Made by a program: the position numbers and the translations under genes. Source: Heterohyrax brucei (lineage: Eukaryota; Chordata; Mammalia; Hyracoidea; Procaviidae). Taken from it: a stretch of 64,000 bases of DNA. The stretch's first letter is position 1, and the number at the start of each line of letters is the position of its first letter. Under the pieces are notes generated by a model. That model was not told the origin of the DNA. It made no database searches and saw only the letters and a program-made list of their open reading frames with translations. The DNA is taken from NCBI GenBank assembly GCA_028571685.1, contig CM053143.1, positions 139,286,829-139,350,828 on the forward strand. The letters are read 5' to 3'. Shown one piece after another: positions 1 through 9,390 of the stretch.

Positions 1-75
1 GGAAGTGTTATATGCATTGTCAAAAAGGGCATTTCAAGCTCTACCCTGAAGGACAATGCTGTCAAAGCTGTGGTG
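1..75 (+). mobile_element. RTE (BovB-like) LINE, endonuclease fragment
   Basis: The start of the window runs through a short piece of the RTE apurinic-type endonuclease. Translation gives a VKKGISSSTLKDNAV-like stretch that matches the 'IVKKNISRS.LKYNAV' region I know from this family. It is truncated by the window edge on the left and loses similarity near base 75, so only about 25 residues can be judged. Confidence 0.7.
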
Positions 76-557
76 AAACCCATGTGAAATTGCTCACCAC
101 AGATGAGCAAGTAGACACAGTTAAGCCCATGAGGCCCTTGCGCTAACTTGCTCAAAGCAAGCTGGTATATACTGTGCTTACTCGGTAGCCCACCCTGTCC
201 ATACCTCCAGACAAATACAAAACTCTAACTCAAGAAGGATCAAAAACCTAAATGTGAAACCTAAAACAATAAAGATCATAAAATAAAAAATGAGGGCAAA
301 CCTAGGAACCCTAGTTTATGGCATAAACAGACGATCAAATATAATTCAAAAAGCACAGACAGAAGATAGACTATTGTGACTTCTGAAAATGAAATACTTA
401 AGCATTCACCAAAAGACTTTCCCAAAAGAGAACCCACAGACTGGGAAAAACAACCCAGTTCAAAAATGGACAAAAGCAATGAACAGACACTTCACCAAAG
501 AAGATATCCAGGCAGCCAATAAATGCATGAAGAGATGTGTGTGATCATTAGTCATTA

Positions 558-856
558 TTGTTGTTAGGTGCTGTTGAGTCACTTCCCCCTCCTAACCACT
601 TTATATACAGCAAAACAGAGCACTACCCACTGCTGCGCCACCTCATGATTCCTGTTAATACTTGAGCAAATTGTTGCAGCTGCTGCGTCAGGCTATCTCA
701 TCAAAGGTCTTCCACTTTTTCACTGCATCTCTACTTTACCAAGCATGACGTCCTTGTTCAGGAACTAGTTCGTCCTGATAACACGTCCAAAGTATGTAAG
801 ATGAGGTCTTGCCATCCTTGCTTTGAGGAGCCTTTTGGCTGTACTTCTTCCAAGCC
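558..856 (-). mobile_element. RTE LINE 3' end nested in L1, with target duplication
   Basis: Reverse-strand RTE 3' end, starting with the (gtt)n/'gttaggtgctgttgagtc' tail and running into the C-terminal coding part (reverse complement of 'atgcttggtaaagtag'-like text). It sits inside the L1 and is flanked by AGTCATTA at 550-557 and 857-864, an 8-bp target site duplication. L1 sequence continues directly across the insertion ('gatcattagtc...attagagagatg'). Confidence 0.85.
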
Positions 857-2295
857 AGTCATTAGAGAGATGAAAATCAGAACTACGGTGAGATACCATC
901 ACACACCAGTCATGACGGCAATGATCAAAAACACAGAAAACATGGGAAGGCCATGGGAAGACTGGAGCTCTTACACAGTCCTGGTGGGAATGTAATAGGG
1001 TACAGCCACTGTGGAAAACAATGTGGCTTCACCTCAAAAAGCTAGAAACAGAAATACCATGTGATCCAGCAATCCTACTCCTAGGCATATATCCTTGAGA
1101 AAATAAGAGACTTGACACAAATAAACATATACACATCCATGTTCATAGAAGCATTATTTACAATAGTAAAAAGATGGAAACAATGTAAGTGCACATCAAA
1201 GGATGTAAGGATAAACTATGGTGCACACACATGATAAAACATTTTGCAAAGTTAAACAATAGCAACAGATCTGCAAAACATCTCACAACACAGATGCACC
1301 CGGAGGACAATTTGCTTAGTGAAAACAAGTCAATCACAAAGGACAAATATTGAGTGAGATGACTAATATAGACAGTTAAGGTTTTCACACAAACAGAAAC
1401 ATTCTTCAATGTTTATCAGGAATGAGCAGGAAACAGAAAGCATCTCACTAGATAGCAGACACATAATATTACTTTGGTGAAGGGACAGATAATATACAAT
1501 ATAGGGGAAGTCAGCACAACATAGTCAAGGTAAAGGAAATACTGAAAGATATGTAACCAAAAAAGACAACCACGGCAAAGAGCAATACATATCCAATCCT
1601 GCAACAACATCGAAAACAAAAACTAATGTTGCAGTGAATACATAGATAGAAATATAAGCTGAACATGGGTGGCAGGGCATATGGAAGGACACCCAAGTAC
1701 ATATACACATATATGCTGTAAATATATCCTCGTATGCAGCAGCATGCACAGGAGAAACAGTCATGTTAACTGTTTAGCTGTAACCATACACTTCTTAGGA
1801 CTGAGACGCTGGGCTTAGGGGCTAAGGATCATAGTTTTGGGAAACATCTAGGTCAACTGGCATATCATAATCAACAAAGACAAGGTTCTACATCCTACCT
1901 TGGTAAATAGTGACTGTGGTCTTAAAAGTTTGCAAGTGGCCATCTAAGATACAATAATTGGTGTCTTCTAGTCTAGAGCAAAGGAGAGTGGAGAAAACCA
2001 AAGACTCAGGGAGACATTTGTCCAAAGAACTAATGGACTATATGAATCAAGGACTCCACTGGCGTGAAACCAGAAGAACTAGATGGCACCCTACTAGTAC
2101 CGCAACCACTCTGACCAAGACCACAACATTAGATCCTGGGCAGGGTAGGAGAGAAACGTAGAAAAAAGTGAAAATCATAAATAAGACCAGACTTATTGCT
2201 CTAATAGAGGAGAGTGGTGGAACCTCTGAGATTTAGATACGCTCAATCTTGGAACTGAAATTGCTCTCAGAGATCACATTATAGCTATATAACGA

Positions 2296-2460
2296 AATCA
2301 AAACCAAACCCATTGGCATCAGATTGATTCCAACTCACGGTGGCACTGTTGGACAGAGTAGAACTGTTCCACAGAGTTTCCACGGAGCTGCTGGTGAACT
2401 CAAACTGCTAAACTTTTGGATAGTAATCAAGCTCTTAATGGCTGCACCAGCAGGGTCCCA
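2296..2460 (-). mobile_element. AfroSINE, short form, nested in L1 3' UTR
   Basis: Tail 'aaaaccaaacccattggc' is followed by 'cacagagtttccacggagctgctgg', with a decayed tRNA-like head near 2430-2455. The internal block of about 40 bp is missing, so this is the short form. L1 3' UTR text resumes on the right. Confidence 0.85.
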
Positions 2461-2789
2461 GATGGCCTTACAATAGAGACGCTTATAAAATGAACAAAAT
2501 ACCGGTGTGGAATGCACACCTCAGAACAATCACCTATACAAGATCTACAAGGAAGTATTTGCCCAAAAGAAAAGTTCCGAAGGAAGGTAGAGGTGGGGAA
2601 ACTCGATAAATGGACCTGGGAAACCCCAGTAGGACAGACGGACTGCGGACACATGCACCGACTCACAACCAATGTCACAAAACAAGCTGTACATAAACTT
2701 TTGAGGAGAAAACTAATTTGTGCTGTGAACTTTCTCCTAAACAGCAACATACTCAAAATTTTAAAAAGACAGGAAAGAAAAGACCAAAA

Positions 2790-5180
2790 TGGATGTCAGA
2801 AGAGACTCTGAAACTTACTCTTGAACATAAAGAAATGGAAGAAATAATGACGGGAAAGAGCTGAATAGAAGATTATGAAGGGCAGCTCAGGAGGACCGAG
2901 TATTATAATGAAATGTGCAAAGACCTGGAGTTAGAAACTCAGAAAGGAACAACGTTCTTGGCATTCCTCAAGCTGAGAGAATTGAAGAAAAAAATACAAG
3001 GCTCAAGTTGCAACTGTGAAGGATTCTATGGGCAAAAACCTGAACAAGCCACAAGTGTCAAAAAAAAAAAAAGAAAGAAAACAAAAAAAGGAAGTAATAC
3101 ACAGTCAGTGTACCAAAAAGAATTGGTTGATGTTCAACCATTTCAGGAGGTAGCAGATGATCAAGAACCGGTGGTGCTGAAAGAAGAAGTCCAAGCTGCA
3201 CTGAAGGCACTGGTGAAATCGAGGTCCCGGGAACCGGCGGGTTACCAGCTGAGATGTTTCAACAGACAGGTGTAACACTGGAAGTGCTTGCTCATCTGTG
3301 CCAAGAAATTCGGAACACAGTTACTTGGCCAGCTGACTGAAAGAGATCATATTGGAGTCCATTCCAAAGAAAGGTGATTCAAAGGAATGCAGAAGTTGTC
3401 TAACAATATCATTAATATCACACTCAAGTAAAATTTTCTGAAAATCATTCGAAAACGGTTGCAGCAGTACATTGAGAGAGCTACCAGAAATTCAAGCCAG
3501 ATTCAGAAGAGGTCATGAAATAAAAGATGGTGTTGCTTATGACAGATGGATCTTGGTTGAAAGCAGAGAACACAAGAGACATATTTACCTGTATTCTACT
3601 GAACTTGCAAAACATTCAACTGTGTGGACTATAACAAATTATGGATAACATTTTGAAGAATAAGAATTCCAGAACACTTAATTGTGTTCATTTAAACCTG
3701 TACATATACCAAGAGGCAGTAGTTCAAAAAGAACAAGGGAATATTGTCATGGATGGAATTGTGTCTCAAAAAGTACATGTACCAATTTGGCTAGGCCATG
3801 GTTCCCAGTATTGTCCACCATTTTGTCATCTGATGTGACTTTCCTGTTCTATAAATCTTATCTCTGTAATGTTAACAAGGTGGGACAGGTAGTAGTTATG
3901 TTAATGAGGCAATATTCAAGCTGCAAGATCGGATTGTGTCTAGACTCAGTCTCTTTTGAGATATAAAAGAGTGAAGTAAGCAGGGAGATAAGGGTACCTC
4001 GTACCACCAGGAAAGCAGTTTCAGGAGCAAAACTCCTCCTTTGGACCCTGGGTTCCTATGTGGAGAAACTCTTAATCCAGGGGAAGGCTAAGGGAAAGAC
4101 CTTCCTTCCTCTAGAGCTGATAGAGAAAAAGATTTCCTCTGAAGCTGATGCCCTGAATTTGGACTTCTAGCCTACCAGATAGTGAGAAAATAGATTTCTG
4201 TTTGTTAAAGTCATCCTCCTGTATTTTCTGTTATAGTAGCACTAGAAACTAAGACAGATTACTACATGCTTTAAAATCAGGAAAGATGTGTATCACGGAT
4301 ATATCCTTTCATCATACATATTCAATCTGAGGCTGAGCAAATAATAAGAGAAACTGGACTACCTGAAGAAAAATGCAGTATCAGTATTAGAGGAAGACTC
4401 ATTAACAACCAGCTAACACAACCTTGTTTGTTGAAAATGAAGAGGGCCATTTTTATTTACTTCATATTTATTGATGAATATCAAAGACCACAACCTTCAG
4501 TATGAATTACACTTTAACACTAAGAAAACAAAAATCCTGACACCTGGTCTGAAAAGCAACATCATGATAAATGGAGAAAATACTGATGTTGTCAAGGATT
4601 TCATGTTACTTGGATCCACAATCAAGGCCCGTGGAGGCAGTGGTAAAGAAATCAAACGATGTATTGCACTGGGAAAATCTGCTGTTAAAGGTCTGTTTAA
4701 AATGTTAAAAAGAATAGATGTCACTTTAAGGACTAAGGTGCTCCTGATCCCTAGCCATCATATTTTCAATTAGCTCACATACATGGGAAAGCTGGGCAAC
4801 AAACAAGAAAGACAGAAGAAGAGTTGATGCATTTGAATTACTGTGTTGCTGAAGAATATTGAATATATATATCACAGACTTCCAGGAAAATGAACAAATT
4901 TATCTCGAAAGAAGTACAGTGTGACTGCTCCTGAGAAGGGAGGATGGTGAGACCTGGTCTACATGTTTGGACATGGTGTCAGGAGTCCCTGTAGAAGGAC
5001 ATCAGGGTTGGTAGAGGTTCAGAGAAAAAAAAAAAAAAGATGGCCCTCAATGAGACAGACTGATAGCAACTGCAGTAGTGGGCTCGGACGTCACAGTGAT
5101 GCTGAAGATGGTGTGAGACGGGGTGGCGTTTCACTCTCTTGTACACAGCAGGGTCGCTTCAAGTTGGCATTGATACGACA
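2790..5180 (+). pseudogene. RTE reverse transcriptase remnant, catalytically dead
   Basis: The RTE LINE protein normally joins an endonuclease to a reverse transcriptase and copies its own RNA at a nicked target. Readable pieces here are MCKDLELETQKGT (about 2913), VLKEEVQAALKAL (about 3170), a decayed FNCVDYNKLW (about 3620) and the stretch NTKKTKILTPG..DFMLLGSTI (4510-4625) that follows the catalytic site. The segment that should encode the YADD box is deleted: 'cattaacaacc' at 4400-4410 runs straight into 'taacacaacc'. Numerous stops and frameshifts and the LTR insertion also break the frame. It lacks the endonuclease half. The conserved C-terminal KDVTLRTKV block survives as IDVTLRTKV near 4720-4740. 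Confidence 0.85.
3745..4256 (+). mobile_element. ERVL-MaLR-type solo LTR nested in RTE
   Basis: Starts TGTCATGGATGGAATTGTGTC and ends 'actagaaactaagaca'. Internal landmarks are 'ttggctaggccatggttcc' (3788), 'ttaatgaggca' (3901), 'gagaaaatagatttctg' (4182) and 'ttctgttatagtagcac' (4227). This layout matches the MaLR/MLT-like LTR common in Afrotherian genomes. About 512 bp, same orientation as the host RTE. No clear 5-bp target duplication survives. No internal retroviral genes follow. Confidence 0.8.
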
Positions 5181-5207
5181 GCACAGAACAGCAACAACAT
5201 GTTGTTA

Positions 5208-5425
5208 GAGTAGTCCCTGTGTGGTTCAGCAGTTAATGTGATTGGCTGTTAACCAAATGGTTAGAGGTTTGAGTCCACCCACAGGTACCTCTGAAGAAAA
5301 TTCTGGTAATTCCGCTTTAAAAACTTAGCCACCAAAAATGGAACACCATTGTACTGTGAAACACACTGGATCACTATAAGTTGGGGCACCGACTCTCCAG
5401 CTACTAACAACAGCAGTGTTGCCAG
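5208..5425 (+). mobile_element. AfroSINE, type 2
   Basis: Head 'agtccctgtgtggttcagcagttaatg' with a B-box-like 'ggtttgagtccaccca', then 'tacctctgaagaaa' and 'aaacacactggatcac'. This is the subtype whose body reads 'gcctcagaagaaaggcctgg' in better copies. It abuts the RTE tail on its left. Confidence 0.8.
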
Positions 5426-5566
5426 ACCACTGTAAGTTCAGTAGGTTGATCGGTCATGTCTAAAAACTAAGATGAACCTTGAAAATAGTTCATTTAGTCA
5501 CTGTCTGTGAAACCATGCTGAATCTGTAAAACAAAAAAAAAATCAAGAGCTGCGTGCAAGATTAGA

Positions 5567-5757
5567 AGGAGTTCTGATGGTGTAATGGTTAAGTGCTAGG
5601 CTGCTAGCTGAAAGATTGGTGGTTCCAATCCCCAGCACAGCTCTGTAGGAAGAAGACCTCAAGATCTGCTCCAGTAAAGATCACAGCCAAGAAAACCCTA
5701 TGGGGGAGTTGTACGCTGTCACATGGGATTGCAATGAGTCAGAATCGGGTTATGGTT
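5567..5757 (+). mobile_element. AfroSINE, long form
   Basis: Head 'gagttctgatggtgtaatgg', B box 'ggtggttccaatcc', and the long body 'agtaaagatcacagccaag' before 'aaaccctatgggg'. The tail 'gagtcagaatcgggttatgg' is a diverged form of the 'tcggaatcgactcgacgg' end. Confidence 0.9.
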
Positions 5758-5887
5758 TACGGGCTATGGGCCTGAATAAGTCTTAGAAAACTTGCGGTCT
5801 TCAACATAGACCCTTCCTTAGGGTTTTGAAAAGAGCTTAGTTTGAGACAGAGACAAGGATGAGGCTAAAGGTGGTTGAGTAGGTCTT

Positions 5888-6045
5888 GGGGAGATCCTGA
5901 TAGCGTGGTAGTTAAGAACTATAGCTACTAACCAAAAGGTTAGCAGTTCACATCCACCAGATGCTTCTTGTAAACTCCATGGGGTAGTTCTACTTTGTCA
6001 CCATGACTCAGAATCCACTCAACGGCAACGGGTTTTTAGTAGGTC
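5888..6045 (+). mobile_element. AfroSINE, short form
   Basis: 'gatcctgatagcgtggtagttaag' head, 'ctaaccaaaaggttagcag' tRNA-like arm, direct passage to 'aaactccatggggtag' (internal block absent), and tail 'actcaacggcaacgggttt'. Confidence 0.9.
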
Positions 6046-7242
6046 TTGAATTTTCTGAGCTGTGAAGGTGGGGTGGTGTGAGGAAGAGGTAAGGTTTAAA
6101 GAATGATGCAGATGTGGTGGTGTTGGCAAAGGAGAAAGGAGGAACATTTCTTGTCCTCTTTGATCCTACCTTGGAAACTGGGTCAGTTTATGACTATTCT
6201 CAAGAAATCTTGGAATTCCCATAATTGAACAACATGTGTTGACACCTAGAGAAACTGAAGAGTATACCCTTCAAGTCTTGAGCAAAGAAGGGACCTCGGA
6301 GGGGAGGTAGCCTCCCCCTCTGCCTAGACACATCTATATTCCTAGGTGGTGCAAAGCTGCCTAACTGGCTCACCTAACAGCTGCACAAGTAAAGAGTCTG
6401 GACTGGAGAGGGACAGTTATTAAGCTGCATACATGAAGAGCCTGCTTCAGTTGAGGGCAGAGGCTTGGCATCCTGTGGGTTTTTTTGAAACAGGAGCCAT
6501 AATTACCTGCTGGATTGGCTTGGGGGCAGAGTCTAAGTGCAGGTAGGTGAACAGGCAGACTTTCCAGCCAGAAATTTTTATAATTGTATGGTTCCTTGGG
6601 CTAACTCCCCATTCCATCTTATTCTTTTTCAGTCTAGCTTTTGGTTGGCTCCTTTCATGATAGAAAAGAGAAAGTTAGTCCCCAGTTACTTAAGGCCAAG
6701 TCCAGGTCATACAGAATAATGAAATGGGCAAGCTCACAGACCACAATGTTAGACAATGAAAGAACAAATTCACAGAACTCTGGTCATAAAATGAAATGGG
6801 AAAACATGCATTTAACTTCCTCTGTGGCACATGGAATTTTGAAGACCAAGGAGAGATGGATGTGATATTACAGGCAATACTAGCATATCTCATTTAGCTG
6901 TATGACTTGCTCTTTATTCTCCATGAGATTTGGGTACAAACTGAATTGTAAAATACAACATCAAAGTTGCCAGCACAAATAGAGTGCTACATATGATAAG
7001 TCTTGAAAAGGAGATGGTTTATGAGTGTACTATGAAGAAGTTAAATAACTCAGGCATAAGGTAATAATGAATTGTGCCAACTAAGAGACACAGAAAAGAA
7101 GGGAAACTGCAGTTTGAAAAATAGTCTGTGACAGAGAGCTAATTATCTCGACATCTAATCTTCCAGAAGGCTAACAGTTAGTTCACCTGCTGGAAGTCAT
7201 CTAGGAGGTAGTCATAGAGATATTTTTGAACATGCGTTTTCC
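6046..7242. other. Unique sequence, nothing recognised
   Basis: About 1.2 kb without a repeat family or exon that I recognise. Short open frames (for example 6537-6719) have no motif, no splice-site context and no codon bias that I can see. Confidence 0.5.
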
Positions 7243-7353
7243 TGCCCCGGCCCGCGGGACAAATCAACGAAGGGACGAGGGGGAGCCTGTGAAAGTGGAG
7301 CAAGAAACGCGGAGAAATGGAGGCAAGACAAGATTCTGATCAAGCCTCAAGGT

Positions 7354-7381
7354 TTTATTGTTAAAATGAGGTATATTTATA
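7354..7381 (-). promoter_or_regulatory. LTR TATA box and poly(A) signal
   Basis: On the minus strand TATAAATATA (7381-7372) is followed 12 bases later by AATAAA (7359-7354). Both fall within 28 bp, so the poly(A) signal would precede or overlap the start site. That arrangement is known from MMTV-like LTRs. A CRE-like TACGTCAC lies upstream (plus-strand GTGACGTA, 7408-7415). Confidence 0.65.
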
Positions 7382-7505
7382 GCAGCGGGAATAGAGGGAG
7401 GGATCAAGTGACGTAGGGATGGAGTGACATTTGGAGTGAGGTAGTTGTCCGCTGGGGATTGGATATACATAGGACTAAGGCAGTGACATCAGGCAGGAAG
7501 TTTTT

Positions 7506-7578
7506 CGCGCGCGCGGGCTTTTTGAATTTCGCGGGCGCGGGCTTTTTCAAACTTGGCGCGCGCGGGCTTTTTCAGCCC
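7506..7578. repeat. Three CpG-dense tandem units in LTR U3
   Basis: Three units of about 25 bp (from 7506, 7530 and 7555), each made of an alternating CG/GC block followed by 'gggcttttt' and a short spacer (gaattt, caaactt, cagccc). Thirteen CpG dinucleotides fall within about 60 bp in DNA that is otherwise CpG-poor. Confidence 0.9.
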
Positions 7579-7631
7579 TACAAGCTTGCTGTATGTCGGG
7601 GCCTGGGGGCTCACACATGGCTCCCGACACA

Positions 7632-8088
7632 TTTTCCCATTCCAGCTATGCTTGAGTTTGAGAGTCAAACCCTTAAGGACCAGCCATTGCAGCAAAATAT
7701 GCAATCCTCACTTCAGCTCCAAGCTTTAAACACTGGGCAGTTCGCAGCAATAATAAGCCCCTTACTAACATCCAAATGAGTTCTTGAAACTTGCTGGTAG
7801 CACTTTGAAGGGTTAGGGCACCTCTCAGTGAGTCACCCAAGACCTTACTTTGGGTTGTTACTTTGTTTGGATGATATAAACGGTTTTGGAAAGTTGTCTG
7901 GGCAGAGAGGTTGCAGGATATTGGTGGAATAAAAATAAAGAACAAGAACTAGGTAAATTTCTAATTCCAGAACTTGTTCTAATTAGCCTTATAATCTTGG
8001 CTACTTAGATAAATTTGCAGAGCTAGGGCTGTTCCAGGCACTTTAGGTAGAGTACTTCACTAATCTTGCAATACCTTATGCAATCGAT
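7632..8088. other. Unique sequence
   Basis: No repeat or exon recognised. The frame that runs from the LTR to about 7779 is carried by the LTR repeats and is not a gene. Confidence 0.5.
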
Positions 8089-8275
8089 TATGGGTGGTGC
8101 TAACAACTAATGTGCACAGAGCTAACTGAAAGATTTGAGGTTCGAGTCCTCCCAGAGGTACCTTAGAGGAAAGGCCTGGTGATCTACTTCTGAAAAATCA
8201 GCCAGTGGGAACCCTATGGACACAGTTCTACTTAGACACACATAGGGAATCAGTTTGATGGCAGTTTGTTTATTA
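8089..8275 (+). mobile_element. AfroSINE, type 2
   Basis: 'gggtggtgctaacaactaatg' head, B box 'gaggttcgagtcc', then 'gaggaaaggcctggtgatc' and 'aaaatcagccagtgggaac'. Tail is decayed. Confidence 0.85.
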
Positions 8276-8425
8276 GTAGCTGTGTTTTATGGATAAGGAA
8301 ACAGAGGTCCAGAGAGACTAATTTCCTAAGGCCACACAGAGAGTAAACTAAGTAGGTCCAGTTTGTTCCCAGCTGTACCTCCCTACAAAGCACATGCCCT
8401 TACCCATTTTGCTATATGACATCTT
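8276..8425 (+). mobile_element. MIR (ancient tRNA-derived SINE)
   Basis: Contains the MIR core 'ggataaggaaacagaggtcc' and 'aaggccacacagagagtaa', the conserved right half of mammalian-wide MIR. Confidence 0.85.
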
Positions 8426-8444
8426 TGAGCCTGTCGGCAATTAT

Positions 8445-8600
8445 CACACATAGCCAACATATAAGACAGCTTGCTAGACACTGTGCCAAGTGGACTCAAC
8501 AGACATGGTCCTTGCCCTCACAGGGCTTACAATCCAAAAGTAAAGGCAGACATTAAGCAAATAGTTAAAAATTCTTAAATAATCTCCAATGTGCAAAATG
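8445..8600 (-). mobile_element. L2 LINE 3' end
   Basis: 'gctagacactgtgccaag' followed by 'catggtccttgccctcacag' and 'cagacattaagcaaatag' is the reverse complement of the L2 3' end. Confidence 0.75.
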
Positions 8601-8832
8601 CTCTGTAGAAGAAAGGAGTATTCTATTTTTCCTCAATAAAATGAGGACTCTATCAGTCTGTTCTCTTCAGAAACTCAGAAAGCCAAATAGAATGTAAGCC
8701 AACAGCTCAAGTCATCAGACCTATAAAAGACTCTGTGCAGCCTATGAGCATTGCACTGAGCTTTAAAAGCCGATGTTCTCCAATGACAACAACCCAGTCT
8801 TTCTGTTGGGTCCTCTCTGCAGATCTTACCAA

Positions 8833-9020
8833 ACAGTTGCCACTGAGTTGATTCCAATTCATGGCAACTCCGTGTGTGTCAGAGCAGGGATGTCAATGGC
8901 TGAGTTTTCAGAAATAGATCACTAGTCCTTTCTTCGCAGGCGCCTCTGAGTGGACTTGAACCTTCAAACTTCGGGTTAGCAGCTGAGCTTGTTAACCATT
9001 CATAGCACCCATGGACACCA
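8833..9020 (-). mobile_element. AfroSINE, type 2
   Basis: Reverse copy. It runs from 'cagttgccactgagttgatt' and 'ggctgagttttcagaaatag' to the tRNA-like 'gttagcagctgagcttgttaac' near 8975. Confidence 0.9.
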
Positions 9021-9059
9021 TGGTTCCTGGTAGGTTTGTTCCAATTCATAACATTTATA

Positions 9060-9390
9060 AAGTGAGTTTAGATCTGACCAAGCATTTTCCCATATGTCAT
9101 CTTAGTCTTCCCAATACTCCTGAGAAGTGGGTGCTGGTCCCTGCATTCTGTAAGCAATGACAGTAACATTTATATGGCACTCTGAGAGGTGCCAAACCCT
9201 GCACTAAACACTTTACATACTTTTTAGTTCAATCAATTCTCCTGACTCATGAGGTGAATGTTATCACAGTATATACACTCTGTAGATGAAGAAGTCAAGG
9301 TTTAGAAAAGCTATCTGTGTAAACTCTAACAGCTGGAAGGGAGACAAGAAAGGACTGTCTGCTTCACAACCTGAGCTCAAGGCCATCGTT
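9060..9390 (+). mobile_element. MIR copies, one or two
   Basis: A partial MIR ('aagcattttcccatatgtca', about 9080) is followed by a better one ('aacatttatatggcactc', 'ctaaacactttacatac', 'gaagaagtcaaggtttag'). They may be two tandem fragments or one rearranged copy. Confidence 0.65.

Larger units (their letters stand above)
215..2760 (+). mobile_element. L1 LINE, 3' end (ORF2 C-terminus plus 3' UTR)
   Basis: A 5'-truncated L1. From about 215 to 1150 the sequence follows the ORF2 C-terminal region (MKIRTTVRYHHTPV near 870-920, then EIPCDPAILLLGIYP near 1050-1100), but it is broken by stops and frameshifts. From about 1640 to 2760 it follows the 3' UTR of Afrotherian L1s, including the 'catctaggtcaactggcat' and 'tttgtgctgtgaactttc' blocks. 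It carries two later insertions, an RTE tail (558-856) and an AfroSINE (2296-2460). It meets the next RTE copy at about 2760 and has no coding capacity. Confidence 0.85.
2761..5205 (+). mobile_element. RTE (BovB-like) LINE, 3' half, split by an LTR
   Basis: A long RTE copy beginning in the linker upstream of the reverse transcriptase ('ggatgtcagaagagactctg') and ending in an 'aacagcaacaacatg' tail near 5200. A MaLR-type LTR (3745-4256) interrupts it in the reverse transcriptase. RTE homology stops at 'caagggaata' and resumes at 'gattactac' on the far side, so the LTR is younger. A 14-base A run at 3060-3073 is part of the decay. Confidence 0.9.
7243..7631 (-). mobile_element. Solo LTR of a class II (betaretrovirus-like) endogenous retrovirus
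   Basis: A 389-bp element with TG...CA ends. On the minus strand it begins TGTGTCGGGAGCC and ends CCGGGGCA. TTTTCC lies immediately outside both ends (7237-7242 and 7632-7637), a 6-bp target duplication as used by class II retroviruses. The minus strand carries a TATA-like box just upstream of AATAAA, the compressed promoter/poly(A) layout typical of short-R betaretroviral LTRs. No primer-binding site or viral gene follows, so it is the product of LTR-LTR recombination. Retained CpGs and the perfect duplication suggest a younger insertion than its neighbours. Confidence 0.85.

Noticed and set aside
7459-7945. Frames on both strands over the LTR
   Set aside because: Produced by the GC-rich tandem units, which lack stop codons; no retroviral protein similarity.
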